Shown piece by piece: positions 26,263-36,009 of a stretch of 64,000 nucleotides of DNA (position 1 is the stretch's first letter; each line of letters opens with the position of its first letter). Under the pieces are notes generated by a model. That model made no database searches. It was not told the DNA's origin and saw only the letters and a list, made by a program, of their open reading frames with translations. The translations under genes and the position numbers were made by a program. The DNA comes from Cenococcum geophilum 1.58 (Eukaryota > Ascomycota > Dothideomycetes > Gloniales > Gloniaceae): contig KV748226.1 of the NCBI GenBank assembly GCA_001692895.1, positions 746,329 to 810,328 on the forward strand, written 5' to 3'.

Positions 26263-26552
26263 TATGGGAGGGTACGACCTCTCTAAGATATGAAAGTCAT
26301 AGTGCTGTTAGTCAGTCTATTAGTTAGTCTGTCGGTTAGTCTATCAGTCAGTTATAATTAGTTAGAATTAAGCAGTAAAAAGAGAAAGAAAAGAGTATAT
26401 TTAAGGAAAGTTGTATATCTATTAGTGTCGCCTAAGTTATTGAAGACTCTAAGGGCTTTAGACCGATCTATATAACTTATAGAAGGCCTGGGCTCTCCCG
26501 AAGCTATGCCCAATCTAGATATTGAATCTAGGGGCCAAATCACACCACCACA
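26263..26552 (-). repeat. 5' LTR of gypsy-2
   Basis: 290-bp partner of 15912-16201. Confidence 0.9.
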
Positions 26553-27293
26553 GTAGATCCTATTATTCATCTTAATTACTTAATCTATTAGTTCCCTAAG
26601 TGTGTCCGCATCTTCTATTAGGATAATTACGTCTTAGACTTTTACTTTAAGTCCCTATTTATACTATACCATAAACGCCCTATTATTATATTTAACCTAT
26701 ATAGCTAGCGTTTAAAACTGCGTTATATACTTAATTGTTAAGGTTTATTATACTAGGTTTTAGAGCTTTTATTCCGCTATAATAGTTGCTTTTAGGTCCC
26801 TAAATATCTATATAAGTTATTCCGCGAATCCTCCCTAGCTTAAGAATATAAACTTAACCTCTAGGTTTATAGTTATACTTCCGTTCTCCTATATCTTAGT
26901 AAGGTAAAGTTTAAACTACTTAAGTGCTCTTCCTATTAGAAACAATCCTATATAAACTACTTAGTCTATTAGTATAGCAAGCTTTATACCCTCCTGTATT
27001 ACCTTAAAACGCATTTATACTAAAAACCCTTTAAGCTTTAACTTTTTCCCTAAGAATCGCTTAACTAATAGTAACTTAACCTTTGCTACTCTAATACCAT
27101 TAATTTGTTCCTTAAGTATCCGGTTATTATCTATTAATTAATTAACTATTTCTTATAGTTAATCTACCGTAACTAGCTACGACTCCGTATACTATATACT
27201 AGTATTTCTACTTATTCTTAAAGTAGTTGCTACCGTTAATAGCGTTATAACTAGTGCTTTTAGTAGTATATTATTTAACTTTATTAATACCAT
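26553..27293 (-). pseudogene. gypsy-1 gag, N-terminal part
   Basis: An ATG at 27293 opens a frame with stops only where Trp/Gln/Arg codons are expected. It includes LIDNNRILKEQINGIRVAKVK and, further on, the typical retrotransposon-gag stretch ending in EDADTLRELID and VIKMNN. It would encode the capsid-like structural protein. It is cut at 26553 by gypsy-2 and continues at 15911. Confidence 0.75.
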
Positions 27294-27700
27294 AACTAGG
27301 TAGTAAATGTGTAACGAAGCCTTATAGTAAGAACTACGGTAAACTTATTAATAGGCTAGGTATATAAGTAAACAAGAAGTTAATACTATAATAATAACTA
27401 GTAGAGTGGTTATCTAATAGATTAACTCTAATTATATTCTAAGATTTACTATAAAGAAGAGAACTATCTAGGTAGGGACTATGGTCCTTTAAATATATAA
27501 TACTGCGCATAAGAAATACTTCAGTATGTTAGTACGTTAAATAGTCTAAGTATATAACGTTCTAATAGGTCTTATAGATTCTATATTTTAAACTTATAAC
27601 ATAACTAACTACGTAACTTAGTTACTCCTTATCTTATAATTTAACTAGTTCTAGCACCTCCCGTACTTCCACCACTAGTCCGTTTATATCTCTCCTTAGT
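27294..27700. other. Upstream end of gypsy-1 / junction to hAT-2; no gene recognised
   Basis: AT-rich sequence upstream of the gypsy-1 gag ATG. It should contain the gypsy-1 leader and 5' LTR, but no repeat partner was found, and the boundary with the hAT-2 remnant could not be placed. Confidence 0.35.
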
Positions 27701-29650
27701 AGTCGCACTACTACTAATATAAGGTCCGTAACAAAACGGATAAAAGATTACTACGGCAAATAGTAAGGGCTCTCGGCCTTCATTTTATTAAAATATTTAT
27801 TAATCATTTAGATAGCTATATTAACATCTAATTTAAGAAAGGGGTTACATTTAATTTTAAGGCTCTACTAAGTTCGCTAGAGGACTTAATAGAGGAGCTT
27901 TATATTAGTAATTAGCTCCTATAGAGTACTATATAAGCCTTTAATACTAGGACTATTAGCGTTACCTTTATACGCTTAGTAGCTAATATAAAAGGCTTTA
28001 GAATCTTAATAAGCTACTCTACCTAACGTGTTTTACCAGTCAGTGGGACACCCTAGTCAGTAGGACACCCCAAAAACCACCAAAAATCAGAAAATTAGTG
28101 CCTTAATCTCTTAACAATAGCTTAATAATAAATTACAAAATTTCACAGCTGGCTCCCCATACCTACCCCAAGACTCTTATTTAACCCTAAAGGTAATTTA
28201 TTAAGTACTTTTAGAGATATAGGAATTCAGCTTAAAATCAGGGGCTAAAACTCGATATCTTAATAACGGCTATTAACGGCTAGGTTTATTACCCTAAAAC
28301 TTTAATAAGAGTCCTAAAGTAGGTATAAAAGGCCAATTATAAAATTTTATAATTTATTATTAAGCTATTATTGAGATATTAAGGTACAGATTCTCTAATT
28401 TTTAGTGGTTTTTAAGGTATCCCACTGACTGGTAGAACACGTTACTGCTAATCTTTATTAGTAAGCGCGTCCTAAGATAGATTATAGCTACTATTAGCGG
28501 GCCTCCTTTAAGCTAGTAGATATTTATTAATCGCTTTATAAAGAAGCAATATACAGCAGAGCATAAAGTAGGTTAAATTCTACTAAATACCTTCGTCTTT
28601 AATAAGTAGAAGCTCTACTTAATTAAAAAGATTATCCTTAATATATACTTTAGCCTAATTTTAATAAAGTCCTTTTAGAGTCCTATTAATCGCATAATAT
28701 ATTTAATAATATTATAAATCTTGCCTATAAAGCCTTTCTCCTATATAAGGTTAAATTTAGCTTAATTGCTTATATTAATTAGTAAGCGTTTAAGCTTACC
28801 TACACCTTTGCCATATATTAGAGCTTTAATAATAAGTTTAATAATATAGCTAACGCACTAAAGCCGTTCCTTTTTGGCTACTAAAAGGCTTTATAAGAGG
28901 TAACTATAAAGCTTATTATTATTACTAGCGTTATTAATTATTAAGGAGCCAAGCTTATAATTAATTTAATACTCTTAAATTACCGTTATTAAAGCTGTTG
29001 CTGTATTCTTAGTAGTATATAATCCTCGCAGTTATAAAATGCCTAAAGGTACTAATTAAAGCTTACCATCTTTGATAATAAAATAAGCTACTATAGTAAG
29101 TAGCGATATTTCGTTTGTAGATGTCTAGATATTATAGCTAAGGTTAATCTTACTAAGTGTAGTAAGAGGGATGTCTTTAATACTAATGTATTGCTATTTA
29201 AATACGGCTTTAATCTAATTGATTAAGGATATAGACGCCTTTAGGAGACACTTCTAAATCTAAGAACAGTTAAATGTTAGTAAAGCGCGCGTATAAGGAT
29301 TTATAGCTTAATAAAAGGTAATATTCTATAGAATTATCTAATTAATATAGGCTTAAATATAGCCAGCTGCCTAAAACGGCTAGCGTTTATAGCCGGTAGA
29401 TAAAGTAGAAGCTTAATCGGCAGGTAGTTATATACTACTACTATAGCCTTTTAAGTTAATAATAAGGTTATACTTTAATTTTAAATAGCCTCTAATATAG
29501 TTATTGCTGTTTATTATAAGTAAAGCGCCTAGTCTTTAAGCTAAATGGCAGAGTTTATATAGCTAGAGCCTCTTTTTACCTAAAGAACCGTCCTAAAAAA
29601 TATCTACTCTATACTTCTATATTAATAATATAGAGGCTTTACTTAATAGT
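27700..29650 (-). pseudogene. hAT-2 transposase, RNase H-like core and C-terminal part
   Basis: Readable minus-strand runs are KDIPLTTLSKINLSYNI, then TSTNEISLLTIVAYFI, NNASNNNKLYSYLL and CVSYIIKLIIKALIYGKG. These match the order and spacing of fungal hAT transposases (catalytic core, then the LDNASNN block). After the MITE, ILKPFILATKRI and MINKYFNKMKAESPYYL fit the region before the dimerisation domain. Trp/Gln codons are stops throughout. The C-terminal dimerisation domain is missing or unreadable. Confidence 0.72.
28026..28442. mobile_element. MITE-A copy 1 (Tc1/mariner-type, TA duplication)
   Basis: 417 bp, starting ACGTGTTTTACCAGTCAGTG and ending with the inverted counterpart CACTGACTGGTAGAACACGT. 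TA flanks both ends (28024-28025 and 28443-28444). There is no coding capacity. Its whole body is an imperfect inverted repeat: left and right halves both carry AATTACAAAATTT/AATTATAAAATTTT and TTAACAATAGCTTAATAATA-like blocks. A second copy is at 38180-38616. Confidence 0.88.
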
Positions 29651-29817
29651 TGTTAGTTACATAGGGTGACTTACCAATAACGACTACTTGAGTAGGTTAT
29701 AGTAATGGTGGTTAATATGCTTATATTCATTAAAATAAAAAAGGGCGAGGAGCCTAAGACTCCTCGCTACGCTAGTGCCGCGGCGTTATATAACGACCGC
29801 TTACCTCATTCCTAACA
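29651..29817 (-). repeat. 3' LTR of copia-2
   Basis: 167 bp, TGTTAGTTAC...CCTAACA on the plus strand. It contains the hairpin GAGGAGCCTAAG/ACTCCTCG and the CTAGTGCCGCGGC block shared with copia-1 and copia-3 LTRs, but lacks the GGCAA-TTGCC units. Confidence 0.9.
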
Positions 29818-30031
29818 CTAGCAACTCTTCTTTTATAGTTACCATCTATATATAAATACTGCTTAACTAGCGTAACAAATATCAATCCTTCTTACTTATT
29901 ATTGCCGTTATAATATAAGTCTCGCTATCCTAAAATTTGCCTCTTAGTATATAGTGCTTTCTTACTTAGAAGTCGTGGGTAAACATTATATCTAAGCCGC
30001 TAAGGCGCTAATTATAAGCGAGCTAATAGCG

Positions 30032-30056
30032 ATTTTCTATCTTAGGGATAGAAAAT
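30032..30056. other. Palindrome copy in copia-2
   Basis: ATTTTCTATCTT A GGGATAGAAAAT, preceded by AGCTAATAGCG. Confidence 0.83.
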
Positions 30057-30099
30057 CCTAATTAGCTAGTTAGAATCAGGGTCTGCAGATTATTATACT

Positions 30100-33000
30100 C
30101 CTACTCCCTTTTAATCTAACCTTTAACCTATATATATAGAGTGTTCGTATTAATAAACGTCTCTAGAGCTTTATTTAGGTTTATCTTTATTATTATATCT
30201 ACTAGGTTATCTTAACCGTTAATCTATTAAATCTTAAAGAGTTCTTACCGTTTATAGGATTAACAAAGTGCTATAATATTAATTATAAGGCGCTTCTCCT
30301 TTATAGTACTAAGCTTAACTAAGCACTTATAGAGGGAGTATAAGTTGGTATATACGATTATAGGGATAACGAGAAGTTCGAGTTAATCTATAATTATTTT
30401 TAAGGTAGTTCCAATTGTAATTGCTATATTAACTCCGCTAACCATTCTATATATCTCTAACGCTAAAACGCTTTAAGTAATGCGCTTACTCTTAGTTAAG
30501 CTCTAATAGATAAGATTGCCGTAAATTATAAAGTTATTCTCTTTAGTAGATTTATTTATAATAATAATCTTATATTCTAACTAAGAGCTAAAGTCTTTAT
30601 TATTTATAAACAACCTATTAATAAATATAAAGAGCTTAGCAGTAGGGAGATTAGTAGGTATATAGAGTAGTCCCTAATTAAGATGGTTTATTTACTAAAA
30701 AAGACGCTTATTTAGGGCAAGAATGTTATCCTTAGTTAGTTCCTAGTATTAAGCAGTAACAAAGAGATTAAATAAAGCCTTAGGTTAATAGATAAAAGTA
30801 ATATAAGCTCTATAAACACGTTACTCCATATATCCTTACTTTAAAGAATTAGCGTTAATAACGTTAATCTTTTTACCTTAACCCTTCTGGCGTAAAGCAA
30901 TAGAATCCTTATTTAGGGAGAGGATATATTTATTAAAGAGTAATAGTATTATTAAATTAAGCTTTTCCTTTAGCTTTACTATAATATTTATATTTACTAG
31001 CTTATCTTCTTTAAGAGCTAAGAACTGGTTATCTCCTAAGATAATTATATTATTAGTTTATATGCCGATAATTCTAAATAGAGTTTCTATAGTTATAATA
31101 AGGAAGTAGGGATTAAATATAAAAGTAGTTATTAAAAGCTTCTCTTTATGGTGCTTACTATAGATAGCCTACTAGTAAGTTCCTACCTCTGCAATTCTAT
31201 ATAATGGCTTAAGTATAACCATAATCGTATCTTTAGGATACTAGTAGCGAATTTACTCTAGAAGGTATACTAATATTAAGCACTAAAGGTGCGTCTCTAA
31301 TTAAGTATAGGCTTAAGTAATATCTTATAAATAAACCGCTATTTTATTCTTTATTAAGAAGGGAGCTAATATAATAATAATTTGCTAACTAGCTCGTTAA
31401 ATTATAGGAGATTATATAAGAATTACCTCCTTACTATTATTGTTATAACCTTAGATAATAAGCCTTAATTTTTTAAATGGGGCGTTANTAGCTTTACCTT
31501 TAATCTCGTTAACTATTCTTAACTTAAAGATGCGAACTTTATTAAACTTAGTAGGGTTATACTTCTTAAACTTAAAGACTCCTCTTATAATAAGACCATC
31601 GATCTCCTACTTATTAAATACTTAGAAAGGAGCTCTAAGAGTTATAATACAACCTTCCTTTTAGAGCTATTTTACGAGCATAAAGTTAGCCTTCTCCTTA
31701 GCTATTATAAAGGCCATTAATAACTTAACTTTATTCTTAATCGCGGCAATAAATTACTCTTTAAAATTAATAAGATATTAGCAATTTTATAATCCTTTTA
31801 GGTAACCTCTACTGCGTTATAGTTGCGGCACCTTTACTATAATTATATTAGAATTGTAGTCGCCTTCTAAAGCACGTTAATTGTAGTTCTCCTTTAGGGC
31901 ATCCTATAAAGGCTTAAAACTGTTATCTTTATAATAAGGCTTAATAACAGTTAAATAGAATTAAGTAGGTCTGTAAGGCATCTAAATAGTATAAGTTTAA
32001 CTATTAATTATAATAAGTTAATATAGGCCTAACCACCCTCCCTTTTTATACTATACGTATACCTTAGACTAGAGTAGCAGATTAAGTATAGTTAAGGTAT
32101 TTAGGCCATTTCTTATTCCAAGTATATCGTTAACCTAGCATATAGTGTAGAGACGTTACACCTCCTTTATTACCTTATAAATAGCCTTAGCTTATTATAT
32201 AATAAAGGGAGATAGTAAAGAATTATTAGTTATTTAAGGGTAGGCACTAAATACTAGTAATATAGGTATAAGTCCATCCGGGCCAGCAGAATTATTAATA
32301 GCTTTAACAGCTATTTATAAGGTAAGTTTTTTACTAATATCCTTTAATTCTAAAGAGATAATCTTATATACGCGGCGTAATGGTATATAATATCGCTCCA
32401 CTTTTTTAATACTATTATGTGCCTTAATAGGGACTTCCTTAACCTTAATTGCTATTACCTTTATCTATTATTAAAACTCTATAAATAAGAATTTCTTTTT
32501 TATATTATAGACGATTTAATTAGGGGGTCCTAGGTAAATATTAATCTAGTATAATTATAGGGTATCCTATACATTCCTAGCTAATATATCCTTTAAGAAA
32601 CGTGCGGCTTAAAAGGAGGTTAAGAAGTTAATAACTTAGAGTACTAGCTTACCGCTAAGATATATAACGTTAACAATAATATAAAAGTTAAAGTTATAGT
32701 TATCTTTAAGGGTAAACTTAAATCGGCTAGGGGACTTCTAGTTTATTTAGTAGTAATAGTAATACTTTATAAGATGCTTAGTTACCTTAACCTTAACTTT
32801 ATAGCCTACTTATTAAAGAACCCTAAGCAATTAATAAACGGATAGGTGGCTAAAACGACGGTATAGTTAATATAACTCTAACTTAGTTAAGTGGCTCTAA
32901 GCAACACTCTTTTCTAGTTAATAAAGGAGCAATTAAAGGTAACCCTACTTATGTATAACGGGTACCCAATTATCTCCCTAAATAAGTACATTCTTAAGGC

Positions 33001-35000
33001 TATTAAGCTTAATACCTAATTTATTTATATCTCTAATACAAAATAGAAACGGGGTGTTTATAGAAATAACGTAAAAAGTAATATACCCTAAGGGGGTTTA
33101 GACCCTAATTGTGCCAAAAAAAGATTATAGTATCCTTGCTAAAACATATTATATATTAGCCTACCGTTAATTAGTTAATCTAGATAAAGGTATTAAGTTG
33201 TTAAAGGGCTTAAACTTAAGGTTCTCCTACTATAGATACTCCTACGGCTCTAGTATCTGGTATAATACTATAGAAGATATTCGCTAAGTATCTATTATTA
33301 AAGGAGAACGCGGAGCTCTCCTTTAGCTTATTAAAGATATCTAACCTTATAATAGAATAGAGCATAGATTGGTTATTAAGAATAGTAACGGTTTATATAC
33401 CATCTACCTTACTATACTTAGTAAAGTATTAGTTAGGTAAATAGTCCTCAATTTCTATATCCATAAGGAGCTATTTAGCCTTATTAACCTTACCCTTAAG
33501 ATTTTTTACGCCTTTATATTAAACCAGAAAGCTTTAAAAGTAGGCCGTAGTAACCTTATAATTTCTAACGTTTTTTATACTCTAGCAAAACCTCCTTTTA
33601 CTTATTAAGAGAATACCTAGTTAACTAGTAATTCGGTTTCTTATAAACGTAATACTTCTTCTAGCAATTACTTTAAAATAAACCTCTATAAGGACCTCCA
33701 CCTTTACCTTATAGTCGTTAATTATACCCTTTACCGTATTACCTACTACGGCTACTATATATTCGATTAATCTAGTTATAATTATATTAGTTAAGTAGGT
33801 CGATTAAAATAGGTTAGAGTTAGGCGTTAAATTACTATACTTCTTAAAAGCGTAGAGCGGTGCTAATAGAAGATCTTAATTAAGTATATATACCTTTATA
33901 AGTATTTACAGGATTAAAGAGAGTAAGGTTGCATTCTTTAATACCTTAGTATACGCTAATAACTTAATCACATAAGCTAAAATCCTCTTAATATAATTTA
34001 AATAAACTATACTAAATCGTCTAAAGTTAATTAAAGAGCTTTTAAAGATAATTAAGCCGAGGGATACCTGGGTTTATAGCAATAATCCTTAAAAAGGTAG
34101 TCTCTCTCCATTCTAATATATACTGCTACTTATTCTCTTCTATTTTAAAGTGGTATCTTAACTTATATATTATACGGTTAAAATTATATCCTTTTCCTAC
34201 CAAACAATTATAATAGAAGGTATTAGCTTGGCCCTTAAGCATAACGGAATAGGTATTATAGTATTAATTAAACTCTATTTCTACCTTTTAGCAACAGTTA
34301 TAGAAGATATATAGTTTTAAATTAAAAACATTATATAATTCCCCGCTAAACTTCTTCTCCTAATCTAAATAGAGCTTTACAAGCTCTATAAGCAATTTTA
34401 AACTGCCTCTAATTTAGAATTAAAATAGAGAAGGTGGGAGTTACATTATAAGCTGTAGTGGGGATTTAGGTTAAGTTAATAGAGTCTAAAGGTTATTAAA
34501 TTATAAAGTAATAGGATCCTGTGCCTGCTCTTATTAGGGTATAGTATCCGAAGTTAAAGTTATAGGTTGGATTAGATATAGAGGAGTTAAAGGCGGAGGT
34601 AGATTCGTCTCTAAAGGTATATTACTTAGATTCTATTATAAGTTAAGCTTCCTTATAGTGCGTAGTTAGTGCTTAACCTCTTATTAAGTCTATTTATGCT
34701 TTTCTTTTACGTTAATAACCTACTCCTAAATATTATCTTTAATAGTACCCCCATTTATAGGTATAAACACTCTATACTCCCGTAAGAAGTTACGGAAGTC
34801 TTATATAATATCCTTCTTTATAGGAGTCTATATTCCCTTTATCCATCTAATAAAGTCCTCCCTTATATAGTACTATAGCATAGTATTATTATATTCGCTA
34901 TCTTTATAGTATGCTATACGGTGTAATAGAAATTCGTTTAAGTCTTACTAATTAATATCTTTAAGGTTAGTTATATCGGTATTCTATATCTCTAGGTTAA
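30100..35000 (-). pseudogene. copia-2 gag-pol polyprotein, RIP-inactivated
   Basis: Minus-strand equivalent of the copia-1 polyprotein, with the same order of gag, protease, integrase, RT and RNase H, and the same Asp-to-Asn pair in RT. Stops at Trp/Gln codons are frequent. Limits are approximate. Confidence 0.72.
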
Positions 35001-35483
35001 TATCTTTCTTATACTTCTTTAGGTAGGTTAACGCTATAATAGAATCTATAAAGATATATAGAGGGTATTAAGGTAGTGATTTAACACGTTTTAATAAAAA
35101 GATTAAGGAAAATAAGGGTTATTTAACGTGTAATTAGGTAGTAATTGTGATCCTATAGTCTATAAAGGTACATAGAGGGTATTAAGGTAGTTATTTTTAA
35201 CGCGTTTCAGACGTTAACTTAGGACCCTAGGTTTAGTAATACTTCTAACCTAAAGTACTTAACTAAATCTTTATAAACGCGGTTGTTTTGCGTAATAGAC
35301 GTAACTTAGTATCTCCTAGTACTTAGTAACACTTCTATTACTAGTTTTCCGTAAGTCTAAAGTAGTATAGTATCGCCGGGATCTATTCCATATAAGCGTA
35401 TATAGCACCCCTATATAAGACTGTCTCTTCTATTTAAAAACCTAGCTACTCTATAATTAACTATGTATTTAACCACTTATTAG

Positions 35484-35650
35484 TGTTAGTTATATAGGGT
35501 AACTTACTAATAACGACTACTCAAGTAGGTTATAGTAATGGTGGTTAATATGCTTATATTTATTAAAATAAGGAAGGGCGAGGAGCCTAAGGCTCCTCGC
35601 CACGCTAGTGCCGCGGCGTCACGTGACGACCGCTTGCCTTATTCCCGACA
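35484..35650 (-). repeat. 5' LTR of copia-2
   Basis: 167-bp direct repeat of 29651-29817, less mutated at CG sites (CACGTGACG retained). Confidence 0.9.
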
Positions 35651-36009
35651 ATAGTAACCGCTTATTAATAACTTAGTATCTATATTTACCAGTAAGCTTG
35701 CTATATAATATTAGGTAGGGATTATTCTAATTAATAAGAAAAATATAGCCGTAGTTCTAATTAGCTAGAGGAAGCTCTCGCGATATAAAATTATCTTAAT
35801 CGCCCGATTTGGTATCGTCGTTAGTTAAAAAAGGGGAGAAAGTAGTTAATTTACGAGGCCTATAAGGTACTAAAGTACGCTTAGATAAAGTTAATAAGGA
35901 AGAGGTAGAGGAAGAAGCTCTACTACCTTACTAGGGCGTAAAATATAATATACTTTGCATTTTGCATAGGTAATAAAAATATAGGGGACTAAGTTTACAC
36001 GGGTAGTAA

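Larger units (their letters stand above)
15912..26552 (-). mobile_element. Complete 10.6-kb Ty3/gypsy retrotransposon (gypsy-2)
   Basis: 290-bp LTRs at 15912-16201 and 26263-26552 share the core GGAGGGTACGACCTCTCTAA and the end CAAATCACACCAC. Both show C-to-T or G-to-A changes at the TG/CA termini. A 4-bp target GTAG is duplicated (15908-15911 and 26553-26556). A purine tract on the minus strand (GGTAGGGGAGG) abuts the LTR at 16202, which fixes minus-strand orientation. Removal restores the gypsy-1 gag frame. Confidence 0.9.
5021..27293 (-). mobile_element. Ty3/gypsy retrotransposon (gypsy-1) split by three later insertions
   Basis: The element survives as three minus-strand pieces in colinear order: gag start at 27293-26553, rest of gag and the gag-pol join at 15911-14654, and pol at 8590 to about 5020. 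Pieces are separated by a complete gypsy (15912-26552) and a complete copia (8591-14653); a TRIM (5929-6372) sits in pol. The gag frame crosses the first break exactly (MNNRIY, where GTAG is the duplicated target), which proves one original element. Integrase is the last readable domain and fades near 5020, so the 3' end is truncated. No LTR was recognised on either side. Confidence 0.82.
29651..35650 (-). mobile_element. Complete Ty1/copia retrotransposon (copia-2)
   Basis: 167-bp LTRs at 29651-29817 and 35484-35650; ATAGT is duplicated exactly at 29646-29650 and 35651-35655. The interior is a relative of copia-1 in opposite orientation: the sequence at 29818-30060 is the inverted counterpart of 14200-14437. 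Minus-strand pol carries the same RT block, again with QTNN at the active site near 31,060. The ambiguous base N at 31488 lies in pol. It is inserted in hAT-2. Confidence 0.92.
27700..35990 (-). mobile_element. hAT transposon relic (hAT-2) interrupted by a MITE and a copia element
   Basis: Minus-strand transposase sequence is found at 29650-28445 and 28023-27700. It resumes above the copia-2 insertion at 35651 to about 35.95 kb, where a poorly readable N-terminal part lies. Both inserts carry target duplications (TA and ATAGT), so the pieces belong together. Terminal inverted repeats of the hAT itself were not identified; outer limits are approximate. Confidence 0.7.

Noticed and set aside
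27700..36000. Tyrosine-recombinase (Starship captain, DUF3435) candidate
   Set aside because: Minus-strand reading gives hAT transposase blocks (NNASNN, TSTNEISLLTIVAYF) instead; no recombinase motif and no cargo organisation seen.
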